Below, piece by piece: positions 42,447 through 50,151 of a DNA stretch of 64,000 bases. The position numbers and the translations under genes are program-made. Position 1 is the stretch's first letter. Each line of letters begins with the position of its first letter. The notes under the pieces are model-generated. The model had not been told where the DNA came from, did not search any database, and was given only the letters and a program-made list of their open reading frames with translations. The stretch spans positions 62,001 through 126,000 of the forward strand of contig CAVRXU010000011.1 of NCBI GenBank assembly GCA_963725155.1. Direction: 5' to 3'. The DNA is from DATDAH01 sp963725155. GTDB lineage: Bacteria; Actinomycetota; Acidimicrobiia; Acidimicrobiales; DATDAH01.

Positions 42447-42872
42447 ATGCGACTTGAGATCACGCGGCGGTCCGACCTGGCCACGCGAGCGCTACTGGAG
42501 CTGGCCCGATCCGGTGAACGGACGAAGGCATCGGTCCTGGCCGAGCGGGTGGGGACGACGCCTGGCTTTCTGTCCCAGGCGATGACGCCGCTGGTCGCCC
42601 AGGACTGGGTCCGGTCCGACCCAGGCCCGACCGGGGGCTACACCGTCATCGTCGACTCCACGGTGCTGACCGTGCTCGAGGTCATCGAGGCAGTCGAGGG
42701 CCCGACGGACACCGGCCGTTGTGTGCTGGAGGATCGGCCCTGCGCCGGCACCGGCGCCGTCGCCGGGCTGTGCGCGCTGCACCGGCCATGGTCGGCCGCA
42801 CGGGCTCAGCTACTGGTCGAGCTGGGCCGCACACCGCTGTCCAGCCTCCTGGAGCCGGGGACGGTGTCGTGA
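42447..42872 (+). CDS. Rrf2-family (NsrR/IscR-like) transcriptional regulator
   Basis: 141 residues. The winged helix MRLEITRRSDLATRALLELA and GFLSQAMTPLVAQDWVRSDPGPTGGY is standard Rrf2. Three cysteines C92, C99 and C109 sit where NsrR and IscR bind an Fe-S cluster; spacing C-x6-C-x9-C is slightly longer than usual, and H112 is nearby. An Fe-S cluster sensor of NO or redox state is the likely role. The stop overlaps the YwiC-like gene start by four bases (GTGA), so it is the first gene of an operon. Confidence 0.9.
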   Translation: MRLEITRRSDLATRALLELARSGERTKASVLAERVGTTPGFLSQAMTPLVAQDWVRSDPGPTGGYTVIVDSTVLTVLEVIEAVEGPTDTGRCVLEDRPCAGTGAVAGLCALHRPWSAARAQLLVELGRTPLSSLLEPGTVS

Positions 42873-43684
42873 GCGGCTCGACGGCCGACGTCGCGGCCCC
42901 GGCCGGGGCCCGAGCGCCGCTGCGGGCCGTCGCCCTCCCGTCCGAGCACGGCGGTTGGGGCCTGACCCTCGAGCCCGGGCTCCTCGGCCTCCTGGTGGCC
43001 CCGAGCCTCGCTGGCGCGTGCCTCGCCGTCGCCGCCGTCGTGGCCTTCCTGGCCCGGACGCCCCTGAAGCTGGCGCTGGTCGACCGCCGCCGGGGCCGCA
43101 ACCTCCCCCGCACCGTGCTCGCCCGCCGGGTCGCCGCCGCCGAGCTCCTGCTGCTCGCCGGGCTCGTCGGGACAGCCGTGGCGACCGCACACGCGCCCTT
43201 CTGGTGGCCCGCCCTCGTGGCCGCCCCGCTGGTCGGCGTCGAGTCCTGGTTCGACGTGCGCTCCAAGAGCCGGCGCCTCGCCCCCGAGCTGGCCGGGGCG
43301 ATCGGGGTGTGCTCCGTGACCGCCATGATCGCGCTGGCGGACGGGGACAGCGCCCGGTTGGCCGCCGGCCTCTGGGCGGTCCTGGCCGCTCGGGTGGTCA
43401 CCTCGATCCCCCACGTCCGGGACCAGATCGCCCGCCTGCACGGCCGCGCGGGGTCGACGACCGCAGGCCTGATGGCCGACGGGTCCGCTCTCGCCGTGGC
43501 CGCCCTCGCCGTCGCTCTGGACGACCGGCTCCTCGCCGGCGCCGGCGCCGTCCTGGCCGTCGTCGCCATCCAACGGCTGACCGCCCACGGTGAGATCCCC
43601 CGCGCCGTCGTCCTCGGGGTGCGCCAGATGGCCCTTGGCTTCGGGGTGGTCCTGGTCACCGCGGCCGGAGTCCTGATCGCCTGA
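42869..43684 (+). CDS. YwiC-like membrane protein
   Basis: 271-residue polytopic membrane protein. PSEHGGWGLTLEPGLLGLLVAPS is the YwiC hallmark near the N-terminus, and about 8 hydrophobic segments follow; the fold is related to UbiA-like membrane proteins. In Bacillus, ywiC lies in the fnr-nar nitrate-respiration region. Here it follows an Fe-S-type Rrf2 regulator, so a link to NO or nitrogen oxides is plausible but not shown. Biochemical function unknown. Starts at a GTG overlapping the Rrf2 stop. Confidence 0.82.
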   Translation: MSGSTADVAAPAGARAPLRAVALPSEHGGWGLTLEPGLLGLLVAPSLAGACLAVAAVVAFLARTPLKLALVDRRRGRNLPRTVLARRVAAAELLLLAGLVGTAVATAHAPFWWPALVAAPLVGVESWFDVRSKSRRLAPELAGAIGVCSVTAMIALADGDSARLAAGLWAVLAARVVTSIPHVRDQIARLHGRAGSTTAGLMADGSALAVAALAVALDDRLLAGAGAVLAVVAIQRLTAHGEIPRAVVLGVRQMALGFGVVLVTAAGVLIA

Positions 43685-43871
43685 ACGTGTACCTCGCGGC
43701 CACATCGGTCCGGGGTGAGCCGTCGGAGCGGATCCGGGCCTTCCTGTCCCTGCGCGCGCTGCGCCGGAGCACCAGTCCGTCCCTCGCCGGGTCGTGAGGG
43801 GTCGGTCGATGGGGTGCTGTCCGCCCTTCCTCCGGCGTACTGGCCCCCTACTGGCTCCTCTGGTCCCGTCG

Positions 43872-43877
43872 TAGGTT
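43872..43877 (+). promoter_or_regulatory. -10-like hexamer upstream of MFS-cNMP gene (leaderless pattern)
   Basis: TAGGTT six bases before the ATG at 43884, with no Shine-Dalgarno. It implies that the two cyclic-nucleotide-domain genes have their own transcript, separate from the Rrf2-YwiC unit 200 bases upstream. Confidence 0.4.
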
Positions 43878-43883
43878 GACCCC

Positions 43884-45545
43884 ATGAGGGGGGAGCGCCT
43901 GGGCGCGTCCTTGGGTGCGGCCCGGTCGGTGCTCGCTCGCCCTCAGCTGCGCCGGGCGGAGTTGGCCTTCGCCGCCGCCCTCACCGGCGAGTGGGCCGTG
44001 ACCGTCGCCCTCGCCGTGGTGGCCTTCGACGACGGCGGGGCAGCGGGGGTGGGGCTGGTCGCCCTCATCCGGATGGTCCCCTCGGCCATCGGCACTCCGG
44101 TGATCACTGCGCTCGCCGATCGACGACGACGAGAGCAGGCCCTGGCGATCGTGTCGATCCTCCGCGCCGTCACCATCGGCGGCGCCGCCGTCGTCCTCGC
44201 CGTCGACGCGCCCCACGCGTTCATGTACGCCCTCGTCGTCCTGGCCACGGCGGCGCTCACGGTGTTCCGGCCCACCCACTCGTCGCTCCTCCCCCTCCTC
44301 TGCACGACCACGGCCGAGCTGACCGGCGCCAACGTCGTACGGGGCGTGCTGGAGTCGCTGGCCACGCTGGTCGGGCCGGTCGTGGCCGGCGCCCTCCTCG
44401 CCGCCAGCGGGCCGGCGTCGGTCTTCGGCGCGGCATCGGTGTTCTCGCTGATCGCCGCCAGCCTCCTCCTTCGGATCCGTTACGACGCCCCGGCCCGCCC
44501 CCAGGCGGTGCATCGGACCCCCCTCGTCCAGGGAACCGCCGACGGCCTGAAGGCCGTGGCGGGGCACCGCGATCTCCGACTGCTCTTCGGACTCGGCTTC
44601 GCCCAGACCTACGTCCGGGGGTCGCTCAACGTGTTCACCGTGGTCATGGCCTTCGATCTGCTGGACCTCGGTGACTCCGGGGTGGCCGCGTTGACCGCCG
44701 CCGTCGGCGTCGGCGGGCTCATCGGGGCCCTCGGCGTGTCCCTGCTGGTGGGCAGTCGGCACCTCGGGGTCTGGCTCATGATCGCCCTCGTGCTGTGGGG
44801 CGCCCCGATCGCCGTCATAGGTGCCGTGCCCGTCGCCGCGGTCGCGTTCGCCCTCATCGCCGTCGTCGGCGTGGCCAACGCCATCATCGACGTTCCTCTC
44901 TTCACCCTGCCTGTCCGGCTGGTGCGCGACGACGTGCTGACCCGGGTCTTCGGCGTGTTCGAGAGCATCATCACGATCGGGGTCGCCTTCGGCTCGGCCC
45001 TCACCCCTGTCCTGATCGCCCTCCTCGGCCTGGAGGGGGCGATGATCGCCACCGGCGCCCTGCTCCCCGTCGTCGCCCTCATGGCCTGGCGCCCCCTCGT
45101 GGCCCTCGACGAACGACTCGGGGTCCGTGACGACGAGATCGACGCCCTGCGCCGGACCCCGATGCTCCAGCTCCTCCCGGTGCCGAGCATCGAGTACCTC
45201 GCCTCCCGGGTGGACACCCACCCGGTCCCGGCGGGGACGGACCTGTGTCGGCAGGGCGATCCCGGTGACAGCTACTTCGTGATCGTGGACGGCGAGGCTG
45301 ACGTCATCGGCGACGGCGCGACCGTGCGGACGGTCGGGCCCGGCGACGGGGTGGGCGAGATCGCCCTCCTCCGGGACATTCCCCGGACAGCAACGGTCCG
45401 CGCCCGCGACAATCTCGTCGTCATGGAGATCGAGCGAGAGGTGTTCCTCGAGGTGGTGGCCGGACACAGCACGACCAACGACGCCGCCGACGAGGTCGTG
45501 GCCCAGCACCTGGCTGCCTTCCACCCGGCCCGGGTCGGGATCTGA
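43884..45545 (+). CDS. MFS transporter fused to a cyclic-nucleotide-binding domain
   Basis: 553 residues. Residues 1 to ~410 are a major facilitator with about 10-12 hydrophobic segments (loop with ALADRRRREQALAIVS). A linker ends in LLPVPSIEYLA, then a complete cNMP-binding domain runs to about 540: QGDPGDSYFVIVDGEADV, and the phosphate-binding cassette GEIALLRDIPRTATVRA (G491, E492, R501, T502, A503) with the key Glu and Arg intact. Direct gating of a transporter by cAMP/cGMP or another dinucleotide is the obvious inference. The next gene starts one base after this stop and carries a second cNMP domain, so the two form a unit. Confidence 0.88.
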   Translation: MRGERLGASLGAARSVLARPQLRRAELAFAAALTGEWAVTVALAVVAFDDGGAAGVGLVALIRMVPSAIGTPVITALADRRRREQALAIVSILRAVTIGGAAVVLAVDAPHAFMYALVVLATAALTVFRPTHSSLLPLLCTTTAELTGANVVRGVLESLATLVGPVVAGALLAASGPASVFGAASVFSLIAASLLLRIRYDAPARPQAVHRTPLVQGTADGLKAVAGHRDLRLLFGLGFAQTYVRGSLNVFTVVMAFDLLDLGDSGVAALTAAVGVGGLIGALGVSLLVGSRHLGVWLMIALVLWGAPIAVIGAVPVAAVAFALIAVVGVANAIIDVPLFTLPVRLVRDDVLTRVFGVFESIITIGVAFGSALTPVLIALLGLEGAMIATGALLPVVALMAWRPLVALDERLGVRDDEIDALRRTPMLQLLPVPSIEYLASRVDTHPVPAGTDLCRQGDPGDSYFVIVDGEADVIGDGATVRTVGPGDGVGEIALLRDIPRTATVRARDNLVVMEIEREVFLEVVAGHSTTNDAADEVVAQHLAAFHPARVGI

Positions 45546-45546
45546 C

Positions 45547-46659
45547 GTGACCCCCCGCCGCCTCCTCGGTGTCTTCGCCCACCCCGACGACGAGGTGTTC
45601 TGCGTCGGAGGGACGATGGCGACCTACGCGGACGCCGGGGTCGAGACCATGATCGTGTCGGCCACACGGGGCGAGGCGGGTCAGATCCGGGACGCCGCCT
45701 CCGCCACCCGGGCCACGCTCGGCCCGGCCCGGGAGCAGGAGCTGCGCGAGGCCTGCCGGTGCCTCGGCGTGCAGGAGGTCCGCCTGCTCGAGCACCGGGA
45801 CGGCACCCTGGCCTCCCTCGACCAGGAGGCCTTCATCGAGGAGGTCGGCGACGTCATCGACGAGTTCGGCCCCGACGTCGTGGTCACCTTCGGTGACGAC
45901 GGTTTCTACGGCCATCCCGACCACGTGACCATCGGCCTCGTCGTCACCGCGGCCTGCGCCCGGCGACCGGACATCCGGCTGTTCCACTCGCACTTCCCGC
46001 GGACCCGCCTCCTGCTGTTGGAGCGCCTGGCCGAGTGGCTGGTCGAGCTGCAGGGCCGCTTCGAGGGCCCCGCCGACTTCGCCCGGGTGTTCTCGCTGTT
46101 CGCGATGGAGACGAGCGCAGTGGGCTACGCCGACGACCACATCGAGGTGGCCTGGTTCCCGCCGGGCATGGCCATCATCGAGCAGGGCGAGGAGGCGAGC
46201 ACGCTCTACCTCATCCTCGGCGGCGAGGTGGAGGTGGCCCAGGACCAGGCCGACGGGTCGCGGACGATCATCCGCCGGCAGGGGCCGGGCGAGTTCTTCG
46301 GCGAGCTCGGCGTGGCCCACCAGGAGGCCCGCACCGCCCACGTCATCTCCGCCGACGCCGTGACCTGCCTCGTCTTCTCCCGCCGCCCCGCCACCCCGTG
46401 GGCCGGGCGAGGGACCACCTCCCCGCTGCCCGGCCTGGTCGACGGGGCCGACGAGGTCGACTCGGCCTCCGGGGCGACCGCCGTCATCGACGTGCGTCCC
46501 GTCATCGACCGCAAGATGGCCGCGCTGGCCGCGCACCGGACGCAGTACCCGATCGAACCCGAGATGTTCCCCCGCTGGCTGCTCGAGGAGATGATGGGCC
46601 ACGAATGGTTCGTGCAGGCCCAGCCCCGCCTCGAGCCGGCCACCGACCTCTTCGCCTGA
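45547..46659 (+). CDS. PIG-L family deacetylase with an internal cyclic-nucleotide-binding domain
   Basis: 370 residues. Residues 1-~150 are the PIG-L/LmbE zinc hydrolase core: AHPDDE at 11-16 and GHPDH at 122-126 hold the zinc ligands and general base. Residues ~199-280 are a cNMP-binding fold: EQGEEASTLYLILGGEVEVAQ and the cassette GEFFGELGVAHQEARTAHV, where E253 and R262 match the cyclic-phosphate contacts. After a short linker, ~311-360 (VIDVRPVIDRKMAALAAHRTQYP then WFVQAQP) is the normal PIG-L C-terminal segment. So the sensor domain looks inserted in the catalytic fold, not appended. PIG-L enzymes deacetylate N-acetylglucosaminyl compounds such as mycothiol precursors or conjugates. One base after the MFS-cNMP stop. 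Confidence 0.85.
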   Translation: MTPRRLLGVFAHPDDEVFCVGGTMATYADAGVETMIVSATRGEAGQIRDAASATRATLGPAREQELREACRCLGVQEVRLLEHRDGTLASLDQEAFIEEVGDVIDEFGPDVVVTFGDDGFYGHPDHVTIGLVVTAACARRPDIRLFHSHFPRTRLLLLERLAEWLVELQGRFEGPADFARVFSLFAMETSAVGYADDHIEVAWFPPGMAIIEQGEEASTLYLILGGEVEVAQDQADGSRTIIRRQGPGEFFGELGVAHQEARTAHVISADAVTCLVFSRRPATPWAGRGTTSPLPGLVDGADEVDSASGATAVIDVRPVIDRKMAALAAHRTQYPIEPEMFPRWLLEEMMGHEWFVQAQPRLEPATDLFA

Positions 46660-46723
46660 GCGCCGTCGTCCCCGCGGCCGAAGGTCTACGGTTCGCCCCG
46701 GGGAGTCAGGGGCAGGGGACGAC

Positions 46724-48151
46724 GTGGATCGAGCGCAGCAGGTGAGGTTCGACCTGTCGAGGCGGCGGTTCCTGCAGGCCTCCGCCGCCACGGCCGCGGC
46801 CACCGCCTTCGGGGCCAGCCGGCTGGCCAACGTCTTCGGGCAGGGCCAGGTGCGGCCCCCCGGCAGTCGGCCGTTCCCGAATCTGCCGGCCGGCACCGAG
46901 TCGCTGCCCGAGGTCGAGCACATCATCATCTACATGCAGGAGAACCGGTCCTTCGACCACTACTTCGGCATGCTCGGACGGGGCGACGGCTTCACGCTCG
47001 ACGTCAATGGTGTCCCGACGAACGCGAACCCGGACCTGGGCGGGAACCCGGTCCCGGTGTTCCCGGCCGTGGGCAGGTGTGAGACCACGCCCACCGCCAG
47101 CCAGAGCTGGAACGACACGCACCTCTCGGTGAACGGCGGGGCGATGGACGGCTTCGTGACCGCGGCCGACGGCGAGCACGGCTCGATGCAGTACTACGAC
47201 GACGCCACTCTCCCGTTCTACTGGGGCCTGGCCGAGACCTTCCCGTTGTGTGACCGGTGGTTCTGCTCGGCGCCGTGCCAGACGTTCCCCAACCGCCGGT
47301 TCCTGCAGGCGGCCACCTCGGTCGGGATCGTGTCCACCGACGTCAACGAGGTGCTGGCCACCCCGGTGGCGCCCAACGGCGTGATCTGGGAGCGCCTGAA
47401 CCGCCACGGCATCTCCTGGAACGACTACGCCATCGATCTCGCCGACATCCTCGTCTTCCCCACGTTCGGCTTCGCCCACCAGGACCGGATCAAGACCTTC
47501 AACGACTTCCTCGTCGACTGCGCCCGAGGGACCCTGCCGCAGGTCAGCATCATCAGCCCCGGCACCGAGACCTACACCGAGGAGGCGCCCGCCGACGTGC
47601 AGAACGGCGAGGCCTACAGCGCGTCGATCATCAATGCGGTCCTGCGCAGCCCGACGTGGGAGCACACCGTCCTCTTCTTCACCTACGACGAGCACGGCGG
47701 GTACTACGACCACGTCCCGCCGCCGGCCGCCGTCGAGCCTGACGACATCGCCCCCCGCATCACGGTGCCGCCGGACGAGCCCGGCGCCTTCGACGTGCTC
47801 GGGCCCCGCGTCCCGGGCTTCGTCATCTCCCCGTTCGCCAAGGCCGACTACGTGTCCCACGTGGTCCACGACCACACGTCGATCCTCAAGTTCATCGAGA
47901 CCAAGTTCAACCTCGGCGCGATGACCTACCGGGACGCCAACGCCGACGACCTCCTCGACTGCTTCGACTTCGCCAACCCCGGCTTCCTCGACCCGCCGAC
48001 CCTGCCCGAGCCCGGACTGCCCGCCGCGGGCAGCGCCTGCCAGCCCCTGCCCCGGCCCCAGACCGAGCCGGACTTCGGCGAGCCCCCGCCCCCGCCACCG
48101 CCACCGCCGGCCACCGGGCCGGTCGGCGCCGCCCCACCGTTCACCGGCTGA
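46724..48151 (+). CDS. Tat-exported phospholipase C/acid phosphatase-like phosphoesterase
   Basis: 475 residues. The N-terminus has a twin-arginine signal SRRRFLQ (12-18) followed by an Ala-rich hydrophobic stretch. ENRSFDHYFG (73-82) is the metal/nucleophile motif of the phospholipase C (PF04185) family. FFTYDEHGGYYDHVPPP and HDHTSILKFIETKFNLG hold the remaining metal ligands. The last ~60 residues are Pro-rich. It acts outside the membrane on phospholipids or phosphate esters. GTG start with an AGGGGAC purine stretch upstream. Convergent with the deazaflavin reductase gene. Confidence 0.92.
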   Translation: MDRAQQVRFDLSRRRFLQASAATAAATAFGASRLANVFGQGQVRPPGSRPFPNLPAGTESLPEVEHIIIYMQENRSFDHYFGMLGRGDGFTLDVNGVPTNANPDLGGNPVPVFPAVGRCETTPTASQSWNDTHLSVNGGAMDGFVTAADGEHGSMQYYDDATLPFYWGLAETFPLCDRWFCSAPCQTFPNRRFLQAATSVGIVSTDVNEVLATPVAPNGVIWERLNRHGISWNDYAIDLADILVFPTFGFAHQDRIKTFNDFLVDCARGTLPQVSIISPGTETYTEEAPADVQNGEAYSASIINAVLRSPTWEHTVLFFTYDEHGGYYDHVPPPAAVEPDDIAPRITVPPDEPGAFDVLGPRVPGFVISPFAKADYVSHVVHDHTSILKFIETKFNLGAMTYRDANADDLLDCFDFANPGFLDPPTLPEPGLPAAGSACQPLPRPQTEPDFGEPPPPPPPPPATGPVGAAPPFTG

Positions 48152-48157
48152 GCCGGG

Positions 48158-48592
48158 TCAGTGCGGTGCGAGGACGATGACGGGGATCTCGCGGTCGGTC
48201 GACGCCTGGTAGTCGTCGTAGGACGGCCAAACCGCGGTGGCCCGGGGCCACCATTCGGCCTTCTCCTCGGCGTCGGCGACGTGGGCCGTGTAGTCCCGGA
48301 GGTCAGGGCCATCCTGCAGGCTGACCTCGGGGTCGGCGACCAGGTTGTGGTACCACACCGGATGCTCCGGGGCGCCGCCCATCGAGGCCACCACCGCGTA
48401 GCGCTCGCCGTCGGTCACCCGCATGAGCGGTGTCTTGCGCACCGCGCCGCTGTGCCGGCCGCGGGTCCAGAGGATCACGCAGGGCTGGCCCTCGAGCAGG
48501 GTCCCCTCGGTTCCGCCGGACTCCTCGTAGAGACGGACCTGGTCCGCCACCGGGGTCCACGGGCTGGGTTCGTAGGTTCCCTCGATCGCCAT
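48158..48592 (-). CDS. Deazaflavin (F420)-dependent nitroreductase family protein
   Basis: 144 residues, Ddn-like split barrel: VILWTRGRHSGAVRKTPLMRV, VVASMGGAPEHPVWYHNLVADPEVSLQ and the C-terminal REIPVIVLAP are diagnostic of the F420H2-dependent quinone/nitro-reductase family (Mycobacterium Ddn). Ddn relatives reduce menaquinone. ATG 48592 gives the usual start. It lies 35 bases from a TetR gene in the same direction, so it may be under that regulator's control. Confidence 0.9.
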   Translation of the reverse strand: MAIEGTYEPSPWTPVADQVRLYEESGGTEGTLLEGQPCVILWTRGRHSGAVRKTPLMRVTDGERYAVVASMGGAPEHPVWYHNLVADPEVSLQDGPDLRDYTAHVADAEEKAEWWPRATAVWPSYDDYQASTDREIPVIVLAPH

Positions 48593-48627
48593 GCCCTGTG
48601 TGTACCCCGCGGCGAGCGGCATCGGTC

Positions 48628-49179
48628 CTACGGCGTCGCCCGGTCGGCCCGCCACAGCTCGAGGTAGCGGACGAGGGCGTCGGTCGCCGGCCCGGTGTCG
48701 CCGGTGGCGACGACATCCACGAGGAGGCCACGCACGACGGCGACTCCGAGGCGCAGGTCGACGCCGTCCGTGGGGGTCCCCAGGAGTCGCCCGACCGCCT
48801 CGCTCTCGTCCAGCCAGGCCGAGGTCAGGTCCCGGCCGCCGCCCTCCAGGCCCATCGACGCGAGGGCCTCGAAGAAGAGGCGCACGAACGGGCGCAGCTC
48901 CTCGGATGCGACCTGGTGCCAGAGGGCCAGAACCACGTCTTCGGGCTCGGCGCCGGCGGGCGCCTTCCGGGCTGCCTCGGCGAGCGCGTCCCGCTGCTGG
49001 GCCTCGACCTGCTCGACCACCGCGGCCACCAGGCCCTCGCGTGAACCGAAGTGGTAGAGCAGCATCCGGTGGCTGGACCCCACGGCCTCGGCCATCTCCC
49101 GAAGGCTGCGCCCGCCCATCCCGTGGTGAGCGACGTCGTCCATCACCCGTTCGAGCAGGTCCTGGCGGGCGTTCCCCAT
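48628..49179 (-). CDS. TetR-family transcriptional regulator
   Basis: 183 residues. The N-terminal HTH RQDLLERVMDDVAHHGMGGRSLREMAEAVGSSHRMLLYHFGSREGLV is unmistakable (LLYHFGSREGL is the recognition-helix end). The C-terminal ligand domain is helical. ATG 49179 rather than an upstream GTG, since the upstream codons lie within the operator. Its promoter holds a perfect 10+4+10 palindrome shared with the divergent SRPBCC gene, so it surely controls both itself and that gene. An SRPBCC lipid/ligand-binding protein as target suggests a hydrophobic ligand. Confidence 0.9.
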   Translation of the reverse strand: MGNARQDLLERVMDDVAHHGMGGRSLREMAEAVGSSHRMLLYHFGSREGLVAAVVEQVEAQQRDALAEAARKAPAGAEPEDVVLALWHQVASEELRPFVRLFFEALASMGLEGGGRDLTSAWLDESEAVGRLLGTPTDGVDLRLGVAVVRGLLVDVVATGDTGPATDALVRYLELWRADRATP

Positions 49180-49209
49180 GGACAACAACTGTACCATTTG
49201 GTACAGTTG
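49179..49209. promoter_or_regulatory. Perfect TetR operator and divergent promoter
   Basis: CAACTGTACC (49186-49195), ATTT, and the exact reverse complement GGTACAGTTG (49200-49209). TACAGT occurs on each strand inside the arms, 7-8 bases from each ATG, giving mirror-image -10 boxes. For the plus strand TGGACA (49179-49184) with a 17-base spacer is a good -35. Both transcripts should start at or next to their ATG. Confidence 0.8.
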
Positions 49210-49214
49210 CGCCC

Positions 49215-49652
49215 ATGAAACTCGAGAACGTGATGCACATCGAGGCCCCGGTCGAGGTGGTGTGGGCCCTGACCGCGGACGTCGAACGTTGGCCCGAGGT
49301 CACGCCCACGATGACCACCGTGGAGCGCCTCGACGACGGGCCGCTGGCCGTGGGCAGCCAGGCCCGGATCAAGCAGCCAGGCCAGGGGGCCCGCGTCTGG
49401 ACCGTCACCCGACTGGAGGCGGGCCGTCTGTTCGCCTGGTCGACCAAGGCCCTCGGGGCCCACATGGAGGGCTCGCACGAGCTCGAGGCGGAGCCCGGCG
49501 GGTGCGTCAACCGCTTGGGCCTGGAGATCACGGGCGGCACCTCCGGCATCGTCGGCCGACTGCTGGGCCGGACCCTGCTCAAGGCCATCACCACGGAGAA
49601 CGAGGGCTTCAAGAAGGTCGCCGAAGCGAAGGCGGCCGACGCCACGACGTGA
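49215..49652 (+). CDS. SRPBCC-family protein (polyketide cyclase/START-like)
   Basis: 145 residues with the SRPBCC start MHIEAPVEVVWALTADVERWPEVTPTMTTVERL and later ARVWTVTRLEAGRLFAW, a helix-grip fold with a hydrophobic pocket used by lipid-binding proteins or aromatase/cyclases. No catalytic residues can be assigned. Target of the divergent TetR operator. Probably leaderless. Confidence 0.85.
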   Translation: MKLENVMHIEAPVEVVWALTADVERWPEVTPTMTTVERLDDGPLAVGSQARIKQPGQGARVWTVTRLEAGRLFAWSTKALGAHMEGSHELEAEPGGCVNRLGLEITGGTSGIVGRLLGRTLLKAITTENEGFKKVAEAKAADATT

Positions 49653-49707
49653 CCCCGCCGGCCCCCGCTCGGCGCCGTTCCGCCATGACCTCGTTCCGTG
49701 GTCGTGG

Positions 49708-49713
49708 TACAAG
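49708..49713 (+). promoter_or_regulatory. -10-like hexamer of the NTF2-like gene (leaderless pattern)
   Basis: TACAAG six bases upstream of GTG 49720, with no Shine-Dalgarno. It would drive the NTF2-like/P450 pair independently of the SRPBCC gene. Confidence 0.35.
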
Positions 49714-49719
49714 GGTCGG

Positions 49720-50151
49720 GTGACGACGCTCGCCGGCGAACCCGTCCCCGGCTCACGACCCGAGAGGGCGATGGCCGCGACGGCCCAGATCGTCCTCGAC
49801 GGGCTCGCCACCCAGGACTTCGCTGGCCTGGCGTCGGCGTTCAGCGACGATGTCCACCTGCGGGCCCTCCTGCCCGGGGGCTATCGGGAGTGGGAAGGCG
49901 TCACCGAGCTCGAGGCGAGATTCGCCCGCTGGTTCGGTGGCACGCTGGCCTATGAGCTGGTCGACACCGACATCGGGGTGATCGGCCCTCGACTCAGCCT
50001 GCGGTGGCGGGCCCGCCTGCAGGCCGAGCGCCTGGGACCGGGCTGGCACGTGGTCGAGCAGGAGGCGTACGCGGAGATCGACGACCACGGTCGGATCGAC
50101 CGGTTGTCGCTGGTGTGCTCGGGCTACCTCGCCGAGCCGGCCGATGGCTGA
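49720..50151 (+). CDS. NTF2-like (SnoaL-fold) protein
   Basis: 143 residues. The alpha+beta cone fold is indicated by AQIVLDGLATQDFAGLASAFSDDVHLRALLPGG and the C-terminal EQEAYAEIDDHGRIDRLSLVCSGY. Catalytic pairs of SnoaL-type cyclases cannot be assigned. GTG start, overlapping the cytochrome P450 gene by eight bases, so it is likely to work with that P450 on the same small molecule. Confidence 0.75.
   Translation: MTTLAGEPVPGSRPERAMAATAQIVLDGLATQDFAGLASAFSDDVHLRALLPGGYREWEGVTELEARFARWFGGTLAYELVDTDIGVIGPRLSLRWRARLQAERLGPGWHVVEQEAYAEIDDHGRIDRLSLVCSGYLAEPADG

Noticed and set aside
43687..43797. 36-codon GTG frame in the YwiC to MFS-cNMP gap
   Set aside because: No Shine-Dalgarno and no recognisable similarity; it starts two bases after the YwiC stop, so a small coupled protein is possible but unsupported.
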